NCBI RefSeq assembly: GCF_014656355.1
Contig: NZ_BNCG01000011.1
Span: 1 to 64,000, forward strand
Direction: 5' to 3'
DNA length: 64,000 nt
DNA from: Camelimonas fluminis
Lineage (GTDB): Bacteria; Pseudomonadota; Alphaproteobacteria; Rhizobiales; Beijerinckiaceae
Part shown: positions 40,463-50,664 of the stretch, piece by piece
Numbering within the stretch: the first letter of the stretch is position 1
Layout: every line of letters starts with the position of its first letter
Notes under the pieces: generated by a model
Told to the model about the DNA's origin: nothing
Databases searched by the model: none
The model's input: the letters and a program-made list of their open reading frames with translations, nothing else
Program-made: the position numbers and the translations under genes

Positions 40463-41566
40463 TTGGTCATGGACGCGTCGCCCCCCGGAGCATGCACTGA
40501 TCTGACGGCGGCGCTCCCGGAATCGCGGAGCGGATCCCGCCCCGACCGGCTCTGGCAAGCGCCAGCCCGCGACGCAGCAGCCGCCATTGGCAAGGCGCCA
40601 GGCTGGGGCAAGGCGCCAGGCTGGAAACCTGTCCCCCGCATCCTCACATCAGCAGGCATGACCCCTGTGCCGCGCGCGCCCTCCGCATTCGATGGCGTGC
40701 TTCGTTTGCTGAGACTGCCCTTCGCGCGATGGTCGCCACGGCCCGGAACTGCGCGGGCTCAGGTCAATCCGGCGGAACCAGGCGGCGGGGCCAGGCTGCG
40801 ACGGCGCGTTTTTGCAGGCCTGTGCGCGCTGGGTTTTGTGAGCGGACCGGTTTACGCCAGCCAGTCAGCCACTGACGCCGGACCCGGAAGCGCCGCGCCG
40901 AATGGCGCCGCAACCATTTACGGCCCCCCCGTTCCACCAGCGGCGCAGAAACCTGACGATGCTCCGGCGCCCGCCAGCGCCGTCCGCAGGAAGTCGCGAC
41001 CTGGTCGCGAGACCCTGCGAAGCCAGGTGATGGACGCAGCCCGCGCCGCCGGCATGCCGCCAGAACTGGCCGACGCCGTCGCCACCGTGGAAAGCAATTA
41101 CAACACCGCCGCCATTGGCGGGGTCGGCGAAGTCGGCCTGATGCAGGTTTTGCCGTCCACAGCGCGGATGCTTGGCTTTGATGGAACCATGAGCGAACTG
41201 GCGACGCCGGAAACCAATATCCGTTATGGCGTCACCTATCTCTCGCGGGCGTGGCGCATCTCCGGCGGCGACATTTGCACCACCGTGATGAAATATCGCG
41301 CGGGCCATGGAGAAAGCCGGTTTTCACATCGTTCCGTGGACTATTGCGTCCGGGTCCGCGCTCATCTCGCCGCCAACGGCTACAAGGTGACTGGCGAGGT
41401 TCCCAAAGCCACCTTTGGCGATCCCGCCAGCGTGCGGGTCGCCAGCAGGGGCGGCGTCCGCGTCGCGGGCGGGCGGCGCAGCCGCTACAACTGGCGCGCC
41501 GCCGACGCGCGCATGAAGTCCATCGCCAGCAAGGTGTCATTTAACGCGCTGATCATCGCGCGCTGA
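40463..41566 (+). CDS. Lytic transglycosylase (SLT domain)
   Basis: Peptidoglycan-cleaving enzyme. From ATG 40463 it has 367 residues, with the SLT domain at about 185-310: AVATVESNYN (catalytic Glu210), GEVGLMQVLPSTARMLGF, NIRYGVTYLSRAW, and the conserved YRAGHG. A hydrophobic stretch (FAGLCALGFVSGPVYAS, about 117-133) looks like a signal or anchor and lies far from the first ATG, so a start at 40658 or later is possible. The upstream part carries a tandem GKAPGW repeat. Residues after 320 are basic. It is probably periplasmic and follows the L,D-transpeptidase. Confidence 0.88.
   Translation: MVMDASPPGACTDLTAALPESRSGSRPDRLWQAPARDAAAAIGKAPGWGKAPGWKPVPRILTSAGMTPVPRAPSAFDGVLRLLRLPFARWSPRPGTARAQVNPAEPGGGARLRRRVFAGLCALGFVSGPVYASQSATDAGPGSAAPNGAATIYGPPVPPAAQKPDDAPAPASAVRRKSRPGRETLRSQVMDAARAAGMPPELADAVATVESNYNTAAIGGVGEVGLMQVLPSTARMLGFDGTMSELATPETNIRYGVTYLSRAWRISGGDICTTVMKYRAGHGESRFSHRSVDYCVRVRAHLAANGYKVTGEVPKATFGDPASVRVASRGGVRVAGGRRSRYNWRAADARMKSIASKVSFNALIIAR
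40589..40624 (+). repeat. Tandem 18-bp repeat, two copies
   Basis: The unit GGCAAGGCGCCAGGCTGG occurs twice in a row and encodes GKAPGW-GKAPGW, upstream of the hydrophobic segment of the transglycosylase. It may lie outside the translated gene if the start is 40658. Confidence 0.75.
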
Positions 41567-41922
41567 CGGGGCGGCGTTTTCCGGCGGGACCAGGACGGGG
41601 CCCGTTTGCGGTGGCGGACCTGCCTTGCCTGTCGTGATTTTGGCCAGGCCGACGACGCATTCCCCCAATTCCCCCAACACCCGGCAAGCACCACGACGCC
41701 CGGCGATCATCGGCGCGCAGCGTCGCGCCGGCCGTGTCCGGGCTTGTGTCTATCTGGACACATCCAGCCGTCTTTCGGCAATTATGACTCAAAAATGACT
41801 GCAAGCAGGCAGTCATTGCACAACTGTAAGGCAACCTGCACCAAGCTTGACGTTGCGCCAGAGCCTGTCTGCGCCTGAAGTTGCGCAAGACCTTTCTTGC
41901 TGCGTTCAGGGGATGCACCATC
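41567..41922. other. Porin upstream region
   Basis: About 355 bp without a gene. It contains an inverted repeat at 41794-41817 and a smaller one at 41747-41762 (GTGTC/GACAC), consistent with regulation of the porin gene. Confidence 0.4.
41794..41817. promoter_or_regulatory. Perfect 9-bp inverted repeat upstream of the porin gene
   Basis: AATGACTGC and GCAGTCATT are separated by six bases about 105 bp before the porin ATG. It has operator-like dimensions but the binding protein is unknown. Confidence 0.45.
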
Positions 41923-42876
41923 ATGCGCCAGTTTTCCGTACTTTCCGCCGCTGCGGCTCTGTCCATGGCCATTGCGGCGCCGGCGCTGGCCGCTGACGTT
42001 CCGGCCCCGCCTCCGGCCGCCCCGGCCGCGCCCGCCGCCAAGTCCACGCCGTTTGATCTGGCGTTCGGCGTCAAGTTCACCACGAACTACATGTTCCGCG
42101 GCATCTCGCAGTCCAACCGCAATCCGGCGCCCCAGGCGTATGTCGAAGCCCAGTTTCTCGATAACCTGATCTATGTGAACGCGTTCTATTCGAAGGTCGA
42201 CCTGGTGACGCGGCCTGCTGCCGAGACTGACATCGCCGTCGGCATCCGCCCGAAGCTCGGTCCGCTCAATTTCGATATCGGCTGGATGATGTACGGCTAT
42301 CCGAAGGAGCGCCGTCTGTTCAATCCCTATTCGCCGGTCGAATACACCGGCTACACGGGTGTGTTTGAGGCTCCGGCGATCCTGTCGCCAAAGAACACGG
42401 ACTTCCAGGAAATCCACGCCGCGGTGTCCGGCGACATCGGCGATTTCACACTCGGCGCGGGCGTCTATTACGCCTGGAACTGGCTCGGAACCGGCGCGCC
42501 GGCCACCTATGTCAACGGTACGCTGAAGTACACGATTCCGGAATCGGTGACCGCCGCGGCCTTTCCGGGCAAGATCTCGTTCTCGGGAGAGCTCGGCTAT
42601 TATGACCTTGGCCGCACCGCATGGAACTATGGCGCGGTCAAGCTGAAGAGCTACACCACCTGGAACGTCGGCGCCTCCTACAACTACAAGAACCTGACGG
42701 TTGACCTGCGCTATTCGGACACCAACCTCAGCAAGCAGAACTGCTTCCTGAACACCAGCGATCCGCGCGGCTTCGCCACCGGCAGCGGTCGTTCCTCATG
42801 GTGCGGCGCCACCTTCCTCGCCACGGTCTCGGTCGACTTCACCCTGTCGGGCCTGCAGGAGGCTCTTGCTCGCTGA
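41923..42876 (+). CDS. TorF family putative porin
   Basis: Outer-membrane beta-barrel of the TorF/Gcw_chp family. It has a 23-residue signal peptide (cleavage after ALA, before ADVPAPP), a Pro/Ala spacer, then FGVKFTTNYMFRGISQSNRNPAPQAYVEAQF, the hallmark of the family. The barrel shows alternating strands with GAGVYYAWNW, KISFSGELGYYDLGRT and NVGASYNYKNLTVDLRYSDTNLS, and ends in TVSVDFTLSGLQEALAR. Two Cys in a loop (NCFLN...SWCG) could form a disulfide. AGGGGA precedes the ATG. Substrate unknown. Confidence 0.9.
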   Translation: MRQFSVLSAAAALSMAIAAPALAADVPAPPPAAPAAPAAKSTPFDLAFGVKFTTNYMFRGISQSNRNPAPQAYVEAQFLDNLIYVNAFYSKVDLVTRPAAETDIAVGIRPKLGPLNFDIGWMMYGYPKERRLFNPYSPVEYTGYTGVFEAPAILSPKNTDFQEIHAAVSGDIGDFTLGAGVYYAWNWLGTGAPATYVNGTLKYTIPESVTAAAFPGKISFSGELGYYDLGRTAWNYGAVKLKSYTTWNVGASYNYKNLTVDLRYSDTNLSKQNCFLNTSDPRGFATGSGRSSWCGATFLATVSVDFTLSGLQEALAR

Positions 42877-42941
42877 GGAGAACCGGCGCGTTGAGGAGAG
42901 CCGCGCGCCGGGAAGCACCGGCGCGTTGGCAGGCAGACACG

Positions 42942-42973
42942 AAAAAGGGGCGGCCTCCCCCGGATGCCGCCCC
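42942..42973 (-). terminator. Rho-independent terminator of phaB
   Basis: GGGGCGGC and GCCGCCCC pair around an 11-base loop; on the minus strand five T residues follow, so it ends phaB and may also stop porin transcripts. Confidence 0.85.
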
Positions 42974-42999
42974 CATTTGAACCCGACGACCGGAACGGC

Positions 43000-43728
43000 T
43001 CAGCCGTTGCCGATGTACTGGCCGCCGTTGACCGTGTGCACCGCGCCGGTGAAGAAAGCGGCCTTGTCCGAAGCGAGGAAGGCCACCAGGTCGCCCACTT
43101 CCTCCGCCTTGCCGAGACGGCCCGTCGGAATGGTGGCGATGATCTTCTTCAGCGCCTCTTCCGGAACCGCCGCCACCATGTCGGTGTCGATGTAGCCCGG
43201 GCAGATGCAGTTGACCGTGACGCCCTTGGCGGCGTTTTCCTGCGCCAGCGCCTTGGTGAAGCCGATGACGCCGGCCTTGGCCGCCGAATAGTTGGCCTGG
43301 CCCATCTGACCCTTCTGGCCATTGATCGACGAGATATTGATGACGCGGCCAAAGCCGCGCTCACGCATGCCGTCGATCAGCGGGCGCGTCATGGTGAACA
43401 TCGAATCCAGATTGGTGCGCATCACTTCGCGCCACTGGTCGAACTTCATGCGATGGAACATGCCGTCGCGGGTGATGCCGGCGTTGTTGACAAGAATATC
43501 GACCGGACCGAGATCGGCGGCGACGCGCGCCAGACCCTCGGCGCAGGCGTCGGCGTCGCCCACGTCCCACTTGTAAACGCTGACGCCCGTCTCCGCGCGA
43601 AACGCCTCTGCGGCCGCGTCGTTTCCTGCATATACGGCGGCGACCTTGTAGCCATCCGCTGCAAGGGCCTTCGAGATAGCGGCGCCAATACCGCGCGTAC
43701 CGCCAGTAACAACAGCAACCCGGGACAT
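43000..43728 (-). CDS. phaB: Acetoacetyl-CoA reductase
   Basis: NADPH-dependent short-chain dehydrogenase that makes R-3-hydroxybutyryl-CoA for polyhydroxybutyrate. The 242 residues contain TGGTRGIG (8-15), NNAGITRDGMFHRM, the catalytic Ser134, Tyr147 and Lys151 (in NYSAAKAG), ICPGYIDTDMV, and the terminal TGAVHTVNGGQYI that marks the FabG-like PhaB subgroup. In many relatives phaA lies directly upstream on the same strand; here it is about 4.5 kb away, separated by the autotransporter gene. Confidence 0.95.
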   Translation of the reverse strand: MSRVAVVTGGTRGIGAAISKALAADGYKVAAVYAGNDAAAEAFRAETGVSVYKWDVGDADACAEGLARVAADLGPVDILVNNAGITRDGMFHRMKFDQWREVMRTNLDSMFTMTRPLIDGMRERGFGRVINISSINGQKGQMGQANYSAAKAGVIGFTKALAQENAAKGVTVNCICPGYIDTDMVAAVPEEALKKIIATIPTGRLGKAEEVGDLVAFLASDKAAFFTGAVHTVNGGQYIGNG

Positions 43729-44549
43729 CGATTTTCTCCAGACCGGCCAGCGCCACGCGAACGCTGGCCAGGGCGCCCACGTCATGACGGACGCGGGGCG
43801 CTGTTCCAAACACCATGGGTGGGGCCAGCTCTCCCGGGAACCGCCATGCCAGTGAACGTCCCCGGGACGTCGCCGCCCCTGGCCCCGTGATACGATGACC
43901 GGCCTCGCGGGAGTACTGTCAGAAAGTCGAAAACCGCCAGGGAATACGTCTTAGGAAGAAAGTATCATTACGATCCGCGCCGTTCTGACCCCAGGTCATG
44001 AAGGCGCCGACGAACCCCCGGCTGGCGCCTCCCGCCGCGGTCGGACCCGGGCCTGCTACTGGCCCGATGTGGCGAAAGGCGTAGATCAGCGCCCGGCCAT
44101 ATGGTGGAAGGCCTGCCGCCGGTCGCCTTTTTAGGTAGGCGAAGTTCAGCTCATTTGCCGAATTTGTGATTTTGTCCGGCTGGCTAGACTTCAACACAAG
44201 CCTGTTCCGGTAAGAATATCAGTATTTCCGGTGTCTTTCAGGCGATTCACTGGAGCCGGGCCGGCTCATACCGGGCGTTTACACGATCCGGCATGGGCGG
44301 CGAATCCGTCTCTATCCAATCGTTAGCGGGCGGTTGCCCCGTCAGTGGAGCCACTCGCGCGGCCCCACAACGCGGGAGCGCGCCCTGGCGCTCAGACGCA
44401 ACTTCTTTGCACGACCGGTGAAATGTCGCGACGCATGGCTCCGCTGCGAGAGCAGCGGGCAAGTCGCGCACACCGTCGCGCATGTGCGTCAGAGCCAGGA
44501 ATCTGCCCCGCCTGGCCTCGCCCGGACGGGACAGGCCGGGAGGGGGCTC
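43729..44549. other. 820-bp region between phaB and the autotransporter gene
   Basis: No gene is supported. An open frame at 43919-44197 on the minus strand has no recognisable feature and no good start site. From about 44110 to 44250 the sequence is AT-rich relative to the window and probably contains the autotransporter promoter. The open frame from 44334 into the autotransporter is not used because a signal peptide starts at 44550. Confidence 0.4.
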
Positions 44550-47500
44550 ATGGCCAGGCTGAAACGTATCCTGACATCCACAACTGCAATGCGCCTGCTG
44601 TCAGGCGCCCTCGCCGCGCCGGCGATCCTTGCCGGCTCCGGCCAGGCGCTGGCGGATTGCACAACCAGCGGCAGCGTCACCACCTGCACCTCAGCCGCCG
44701 CCCCGAATCCCTACACGACCATGATCGGGACCGGCCCGGGCGACGACGGCCACACCGTCACGATTGAAAGCGGCGCGACTGTCGGAGTCACCAATACGCC
44801 CGCCATTTCGCTGGGCAATAACGCCATGATCACCATCCGCACCGGCGGCAAGGTGACCGACTACGCGGACAATAACGGCGACGGCCCGTGGGGCACTGGC
44901 AACAACGCCATCGAATTCGGCAGCAACGGCCGGCTGCTGATCGAGGCCGGCGCATCGGTCGTCAAGACTGGCGACCAGGGAAACGCCGAAGCCATCAATG
45001 TGCACGGCTTCGGCAATGTCATCACCAATTACGGCCTGGTCCAGACGGTGGACAGCGCCCCCCTGTGGTTCCAGGATCGGCCTGATCTGCAAACCGGCGT
45101 GCGCAATGTCGTCGACAATTACGGCGAGATCACACGCGTCAACGGCGGCAACCTGTTCGGCTCCACCAACCCGGGGCCGGACACCGGCATCGTCCTGATC
45201 AACCACACCGGCGCGACGATCAACGGCGATCTCATTTTTACCGATGGCAACGACGACCTGCACATCTATGCCGGCTCGACCATCAATGGCGCCATTGATG
45301 GCGGCGGCGGCATCAACAGCCTGTTCCTCAACGGCGCAGCGGGAACCCAGGACCAGATCGCCAGCCATGTCCCCAACTTCCAGACCCTGATCAAGGAAGG
45401 CGCCGGCCAGTGGACTGTGACCGGCAGCCTTGACGGCTACCAGACAACCACGGTGCGCGAAGGCGTGCTGACGCTCACCGGCGACAACTCCAACTATCTG
45501 GGCGGCGTATTCGTCGAGAACGCCGGCGTGCTCGAAGCCCGCGCCCAGAGCATGCCGGTGCGCACGGCCCCCGCCGCCAACGTCAACAATATCCAGAACG
45601 ACGGCGTAGTGCGCTTCACCCAACCGGCCGGCGACGACGCGGCTTACAGGGGCCAGATCACTGGCGCGGGCGTGGTCGAAAAAACTGGCGGCGGCGTGCT
45701 GACGCTGGCCCCTGACGCACCGGCGGGCAACACCTACGCCGGCGGCACGGTTATTCGCGGCGGCGTTGTCGCGGCGGCGGCGGACAGCGCCATCGGCGCC
45801 GCGACCGGCCCGCTGACGCTTGACGGCGGCGCGTTCCGCTTCACCAGCAGCTACGATCTGGCGACCACGCGCGTCGTCACCGTCACCGCCAGCAATGGCG
45901 GCATCGATGTGGTCGCCGGGGCCACCGGCGGCGTCAGCCAGGCCATCACCGGCCCTGGCGCCCTTACCAAGTCCGGTGACGGAACGCTCATCCTGACGGG
46001 CGACAACACATGGGCCGGCGGCACGACCGTCGCCGCCGGCACGCTGCAACTGGGCAACGGCGGCGCCACCGGCTCGCTGGTCGGCGACATCAACAACCAG
46101 GCCCAGCTCACGTTCAATCGCTCCGACGCCTGGACCTACGCCGGCATCATTTCCGGCGCCGGCGCCGTCACCCAGGCTGGTCCGGGAACCACCATTCTCA
46201 CCGGCGCCAACACCTGGACCGGCGGCACGACCATCGCCGCCGGCACGCTGCAACTGGGCAACGGCGGCGCCACCGGTTCGCTGGTCGGCAACGTGCTCAA
46301 CAATGGCCAGCTCACCTTCAACCGGTCGAACGCTTATGCCTTCGACGGGGTGATTTCCGGCGCCGGCGCCGTCACCCAGGCGGGCGCGGGCATGACGCTG
46401 CTCAGCAACGTCAACACCTGGACCGGCCCAACCCATGTGCTGGCCGGAACCCTGGCGGTGGGCGGTCCCGACAGCACGGGCGCGGCCATCAGCGGCGCCG
46501 GCGCCATCAACGTGGCGGCGGGCGCGACGCTCGGCGGTTATGGCTCCGTGGCCGGCGACACGCGCAATGATGGCGTCATCGCCGTCGCCAACGCCATGTC
46601 AGCATTCTCCGGCGGCCAGGCCGGCAACTTCACCATCGGCGGCCAGTTGACCAACGCCGGCCTCGTCCGCCTTGGCGGCTCCGGCGTCGGCAACACGCTG
46701 ACGGTGGGCAGCTATGCCGGCCTTGGCGGCGTCATCGCCCTCAACACCTACCTTGGCGGCGACGGCTCGCCGTCCGACCGGCTGATCATCAACGGCGGCG
46801 CGGGTACGGGCGCCACCACCCTGGCCATCACCAATGTGGGCGGCCCAGGCGCGGCCACCCCTGGCAACGGCATTCTGGTTGTCAGCGCCATCAACGGCGC
46901 CACGACAACGACCAACGCTTTCTCCACCGGCAATCTTGTCGCCGGCCCCTATCAGTACACGCTGTATCGCGGCTCCCGCGACGCCTCTGACCCGGATTCC
47001 TGGTATCTGCGCTCGCAGGCGCAAAACTCCGGCGGCGGCGGCAATGGCGGTGGCGGCGGTCCTGTCGTTCCGGACTTCCGGAAAGAAACCTCGCTCTACG
47101 CCGCCCTGCCCTCCATGGCCCTGCTCTACGGCCAGACCATGCTCGGCACCCTGCATGAGCGCGTCGGCGAGCAGGAACTGCAGCGCGGCCTTACCGGCGC
47201 CAATGGCTCGCCCCTGTCGAAAGCGGTCTGGGGCCGGGTGATCGGCAGCCATGGCAACAACGATGGCGATGGTCGCGGCATTTATGGCTCAGGCCCGGCC
47301 TTCACCTGGGACTTCTACGCCTTCCAGATCGGCATGGACCTGTATCGCAAGGAGCATGCGGACGGCAGCCGCGATCACGCCGGCATCTACATCGGCGCTG
47401 GTCATGCCGACGGCTCGGCCCGCCACTACACCGGCATCCGCGCTGGCGACATGCGCTTCGACGGTTACACCGTCGGCGCCTACTGGACCCACTACGGGGC

Positions 47501-48065
47501 CACCGGCTGGTATGTGGACGCTGTCGCCCAGGGAACCTGGTACAGCGACGTGAAGACCAACTCAGGGCGCCTGACGCCGCTGTCGACCAGCGGATTTGGC
47601 GTCGCCCTGTCGCTGGAAGCCGGCTACCCGTTCGCCCTCGGCGATGGCTGGGTGCTGGAGCCGCAGGCGCAGATCGTGCTGCAGAAGATCAACTTCGACG
47701 GTGGTTATGACGGTGCGTCTTACGTGCGGTTCAGCGACGTGCAATCCGTCGCCGCCCGCATCGGCGCCCGCCTGTCGAAGACCTGGGTGATGGAAACAGC
47801 CAACGGCCCGGTGCGGATCAACGCCTGGCTGCGCGGCAATGTGTGGAACGAGTTCGCCGGCGTCCCGAAGGCCAATTTCACTAGTCAGCTGGGCTATGCG
47901 CCGTTCCGCTCCGACATGAAGGGCGCCTGGGCCGACATCAGCGCCGGCGTCACCGCCCAGTTCAACCCCTCGACCGCGCTCTACGCCGCCGTCAGCTACC
48001 AGACCAGCTTCGACGGCCGTCGCGACGGCTGGAGCGGCAAGGCCGGCGTCCGCTTCACCTGGTAA
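44550..48065 (+). CDS. Autotransporter outer-membrane beta-barrel protein
   Basis: Type V secreted surface protein of 1171 residues. ATG 44550 follows GGGAGGGGG and begins a signal peptide ([10 protein letters not shown] to about 35, ending GSGQALA). The passenger (about 36-820) is Gly/Asn/Thr-rich with autotransporter-associated beta-strand repeats: two nearly identical 68-residue units ([20 protein letters not shown] and [20 protein letters not shown]) plus a divergent third. A Gly-rich hinge (about 828-840) precedes the translocator domain (about 880-1171), which ends in the aromatic RFTW. No protease triad or RGD was seen. It is probably an adhesin-like protein. It lies between phaB and phaA on the opposite strand. 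Confidence 0.93.
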   Translation: MARLKRILTSTTAMRLLSGALAAPAILAGSGQALADCTTSGSVTTCTSAAAPNPYTTMIGTGPGDDGHTVTIESGATVGVTNTPAISLGNNAMITIRTGGKVTDYADNNGDGPWGTGNNAIEFGSNGRLLIEAGASVVKTGDQGNAEAINVHGFGNVITNYGLVQTVDSAPLWFQDRPDLQTGVRNVVDNYGEITRVNGGNLFGSTNPGPDTGIVLINHTGATINGDLIFTDGNDDLHIYAGSTINGAIDGGGGINSLFLNGAAGTQDQIASHVPNFQTLIKEGAGQWTVTGSLDGYQTTTVREGVLTLTGDNSNYLGGVFVENAGVLEARAQSMPVRTAPAANVNNIQNDGVVRFTQPAGDDAAYRGQITGAGVVEKTGGGVLTLAPDAPAGNTYAGGTVIRGGVVAAAADSAIGAATGPLTLDGGAFRFTSSYDLATTRVVTVTASNGGIDVVAGATGGVSQAITGPGALTKSGDGTLILTGDNTWAGGTTVAAGTLQLGNGGATGSLVGDINNQAQLTFNRSDAWTYAGIISGAGAVTQAGPGTTILTGANTWTGGTTIAAGTLQLGNGGATGSLVGNVLNNGQLTFNRSNAYAFDGVISGAGAVTQAGAGMTLLSNVNTWTGPTHVLAGTLAVGGPDSTGAAISGAGAINVAAGATLGGYGSVAGDTRNDGVIAVANAMSAFSGGQAGNFTIGGQLTNAGLVRLGGSGVGNTLTVGSYAGLGGVIALNTYLGGDGSPSDRLIINGGAGTGATTLAITNVGGPGAATPGNGILVVSAINGATTTTNAFSTGNLVAGPYQYTLYRGSRDASDPDSWYLRSQAQNSGGGGNGGGGGPVVPDFRKETSLYAALPSMALLYGQTMLGTLHERVGEQELQRGLTGANGSPLSKAVWGRVIGSHGNNDGDGRGIYGSGPAFTWDFYAFQIGMDLYRKEHADGSRDHAGIYIGAGHADGSARHYTGIRAGDMRFDGYTVGAYWTHYGATGWYVDAVAQGTWYSDVKTNSGRLTPLSTSGFGVALSLEAGYPFALGDGWVLEPQAQIVLQKINFDGGYDGASYVRFSDVQSVAARIGARLSKTWVMETANGPVRINAWLRGNVWNEFAGVPKANFTSQLGYAPFRSDMKGAWADISAGVTAQFNPSTALYAAVSYQTSFDGRRDGWSGKAGVRFTW
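45999..46406 (+). repeat. Two tandem 204-bp repeats in the autotransporter passenger
   Basis: The motif GGCGGCACGACC (plus the following CTGCAACTGGGCAACGGCGG block) recurs at a spacing of exactly 204 bp, and the encoded 68-residue units are nearly the same. A third, more divergent unit follows at about 46407. This supports expansion or contraction by recombination. Confidence 0.85.
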
Positions 48066-48145
48066 GCGCAAGGCCCGACAGGCTCAAAACCTGGCAAGTG
48101 CAAAACCTCGCAATGTCAGAGGTGCGCAGGCAGGTCGCAAAAACA

Positions 48146-48175
48146 AAAGCGCCGCGGTGGGAGCCGCGGCGCTTT
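48146..48175. terminator. Bidirectional terminator between autotransporter and phaA genes
   Basis: AAAGCGCCGCGG and CCGCGGCGCTTT pair perfectly (12 bp) around TGGGAG, with A- and T-rich ends on both sides, between convergent genes. Confidence 0.88.
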
Positions 48176-48204
48176 CCGTTGTTCCGTTTGTCAGGCCGCT
48201 TCGG

Positions 48205-49383
48205 TTAGCGCTCGACAGTCATGGCCACGCCCATGCCGCCGCCGATGCACAGGGTGGCGAGACCCTTGCGGGCGTCGCGACGGGCCATCTCATGCAAAAG
48301 CGTGGTCAGCACGCGGGCGCCTGAAGCGCCGATCGGGTGGCCGATGGCGATGGCGCCGCCATTGACGTTGACGATCGCCGGATCCCAGCCCATGTCGCGA
48401 TTGACGGCGATGGCCTGGGCGGCGAACGCCTCATTGGCCTCGACGAGGTCGAGGTCCTGGACCTTCCAGCCCGCCTTTTCCAGCGCCTTGCGCGAGGCCG
48501 GGATCGGGCCTGTGCCCATGATTTCCGGGGCGACGCCAGCGGTGGCCCACGAGGCGACGCGGGCCAGCGGCGTCAGGCCCCGGCGTTGCGCCTCGGCGGC
48601 GGTCATCAGCACGATGGCCGCAGCGCCGTCATTGATGCCCGAGGCGTTGCCAGCGGTGACGGTGCCGTCCTTGACGAAGGCCGGCCGCAGCTTGGCCATG
48701 GCGTCGAGCGTCGCGCCCTCGCGAATGTACTCGTCGCCGTCGACCACCACGTCGCCCTTGCGGCCCTTCACCGTCACCGGCGCGATCTCGCCGGCGAAAC
48801 GCCCCGCTTTTTTCGCCGCCTCGGCCTTGTTCTGCGAGGCGACGGCGAAAGCGTCCTGCTCATCGCGCGAGATCTGCCACTGACGGGCGACGTTCTCGGC
48901 GGTGTTGCCCATGTGATAGCCGTGGAAGGCGTCCCACAGGCCGTCGCGGATCATGGTGTCGATAAAGCTGGCGTCGCCCATTTTGGTGGCGGAACGCAGG
49001 TGATGGGCGTGCGGAGAAAGGGACATGGACTCCTGACCGCCGGCGACAATGACGTTCGCGTCGCCATTGGCGATCTGCTGCATGCCAAGCGCCACGGCGC
49101 GCAGGCCGGAGCCGCAGACCTGGTTGAGGCCCCAGGCGCTGGCTTCCGCCGGCACGCCGGCCTTCATGGCCGCCTGGCGGGCCGGATTCTGCCCCTGGGC
49201 GGCGGTCAGCACCTGGCCGAGAATCACCTCGTCCACGTCGGCGGCGGCGACGCCGGCGCGCGTGAGAGCCGCCTGGATGGCGGTCGCGCCCAGTTCATGG
49301 GCGGGAACCGCCGCGAAGGAGCCGCTGAAGGAGCCGACCGGCGTGCGCGCGGCGCTGACAATGACGACATCGTTTGCAGACAT
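48205..49383 (-). CDS. phaA: Acetyl-CoA acetyltransferase (beta-ketothiolase)
   Basis: Condenses two acetyl-CoA to acetoacetyl-CoA. The 392-residue thiolase has nucleophile Cys90 in [14 protein letters not shown], the VAGGQESMS block, [39 protein letters not shown] with His349, and the C-terminal [10 protein letters not shown] with Cys379. It is the biosynthetic PhaA type. Together with PhaB it supplies 3-hydroxybutyryl-CoA for polyhydroxybutyrate. No phaC synthase is in the window. Confidence 0.96.
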   Translation of the reverse strand: MSANDVVIVSAARTPVGSFSGSFAAVPAHELGATAIQAALTRAGVAAADVDEVILGQVLTAAQGQNPARQAAMKAGVPAEASAWGLNQVCGSGLRAVALGMQQIANGDANVIVAGGQESMSLSPHAHHLRSATKMGDASFIDTMIRDGLWDAFHGYHMGNTAENVARQWQISRDEQDAFAVASQNKAEAAKKAGRFAGEIAPVTVKGRKGDVVVDGDEYIREGATLDAMAKLRPAFVKDGTVTAGNASGINDGAAAIVLMTAAEAQRRGLTPLARVASWATAGVAPEIMGTGPIPASRKALEKAGWKVQDLDLVEANEAFAAQAIAVNRDMGWDPAIVNVNGGAIAIGHPIGASGARVLTTLLHEMARRDARKGLATLCIGGGMGVAMTVER

Positions 49384-49760
49384 AGTTCCGTATCCTCATG
49401 CCCCGCGCAGCGGCGGAAGAACCAGGGAGAAATTGACGGGCGCACCCTACGCCGGGAGCGGGCGCGGTTGAAATTGGCCAAAAGGCCAGCATGCGGTCCG
49501 CCCCGTTGGGAGAGAGTGTCCCGCCAGCATCACTGAAACGCCGCTCATCTCCAACCAATCATTGACATTCCGCCGCCATGGGCATTAAGAGAACGGCTTC
49601 CGCGCGGGTTTCCCGCCTGCGGAGCAATTGTGTCTGCGCTGTCAACAACAGGCGACAATCGCGACACAGCCATCCATCGCACCGGAAACGGGCTGTCAAA
49701 AAGCCGGTCTGAACAATGCCGAAGGCATGGGCGGAGCCGGGATGAACACGGGAATGAACG
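49384..49760. other. Divergent promoter region, phaA/rplU
   Basis: About 375 bp without a supported gene. It must hold the phaA and ribosomal-protein promoters. The rplU leader may contain an autoregulatory structure but I could not define one. Confidence 0.35.
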
Positions 49761-50066
49761 ATGTTCGCAGTCATTAAAGCCGGCGGCAAGCAGTATCGCG
49801 TCGCCGCTGAAGACACCATTTCGATCGCGCTCCAGGCTGGTGAGCCGGGCGACGCCCTGAAGTTTGACGTGCTGCTGGTCGGCGAAGGCGAAGCCTTCAA
49901 GATCGGCGCCGACGCCGCCAAGGCATCGGTCGACGCCGTCATCGTCAGCCACGGTCGCGGCGACAAGGTTATCGCTTTCAAGAAGCGCCGTCGCCAGAAC
50001 TCGAAGCGCAAGCGCGGTCACCGCCAGGACTTCACCCTGGTTCGCATCACCGGCATCAACGGCTGA
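49761..50066 (+). CDS. rplU: 50S ribosomal protein L21
   Basis: Binds 23S rRNA in the large subunit. The 101 residues start MFAVIKAGGKQYRVAAEDTISI, with the KKRRRQNSKRKRGHRQDFTLVRITGI rRNA-binding tail typical of L21. rpmA follows 33 bp later, the usual L21–L27 operon. Confidence 0.98.
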   Translation: MFAVIKAGGKQYRVAAEDTISIALQAGEPGDALKFDVLLVGEGEAFKIGADAAKASVDAVIVSHGRGDKVIAFKKRRRQNSKRKRGHRQDFTLVRITGING

Positions 50067-50099
50067 AGACAGGCCCCCGGCATATAACGGAGACATAAA

Positions 50100-50384
50100 A
50101 TGGCTCATAAAAAAGCAGGCGGCTCGTCCCGTAACGGTCGCGATTCTGACGGTCGCCGTCTTGGCGTGAAGAAGTTCGGCGGCGAAGCCGTCGTCGCCGG
50201 CAACATCATCGTGCGTCAGCGCGGCACCAGGGTTCACCCCGGCGCCAACGTCGGCATGGGCAAGGATCACACCCTGTTCGCCCTCACCGAAGGCGCGGTG
50301 CGCTTTGGCATCAAACTTGGCCGCTCGATCGTATCGGTCGTACCGGCGAACGACGCCGCTGCAGGCAAAGCGGCGGCTGAATAA
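50100..50384 (+). CDS. rpmA: 50S ribosomal protein L27
   Basis: Large-subunit protein whose N-terminal tail reaches the peptidyl-transferase centre. The 94 residues begin [29 protein letters not shown], with [29 protein letters not shown] is 8 bp before the ATG. It lacks the N-terminal extension found in Firmicutes. A strong terminator follows at 50467. Confidence 0.98.
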   Translation: MAHKKAGGSSRNGRDSDGRRLGVKKFGGEAVVAGNIIVRQRGTRVHPGANVGMGKDHTLFALTEGAVRFGIKLGRSIVSVVPANDAAAGKAAAE

Positions 50385-50466
50385 CGGCGCAAGCTGAAGA
50401 CAAGCTTCCGCCGGCGTCCCTGACCCTGGCGGATCCACAGGTTGCAGCTTTTTTTGCAAGATTCCG

Positions 50467-50505
50467 CGAAGGGGAGATGGGGCGCCATCTCCCCTTCGTG
50501 TTTTT
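50467..50505 (+). terminator. Rho-independent terminator after rpmA
   Basis: CGAAGGGGAGATGG pairs perfectly with CCATCTCCCCTTCG around GGCG, followed by TGTTTTT. Confidence 0.93.
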
Positions 50506-50664
50506 CCGGCATGGGAATTGCACGAGCGTTGAAACTGTCCCCGGGGCTTCCGCGTTGTCATCTCGCAACGCTGTGAATCCCCCTCACCTTTTCATCACCG
50601 GCATTTGCGGGCCACTGTTCGGAGACCCGCGGAAGCGATTCGCCAGTTCCACCGGAGCGGAACC

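Noticed and set aside
43919-44197. 92-codon open frame on the minus strand between phaB and the autotransporter
   Set aside because: No ribosome-binding site, no recognisable motif, biased composition. Not supported as a gene.
45999-46406. Regularly spaced repeats as a possible CRISPR array
   Set aside because: The 204-bp period is an exact multiple of three, is inside an open reading frame and encodes autotransporter beta repeats; there are no cas genes.
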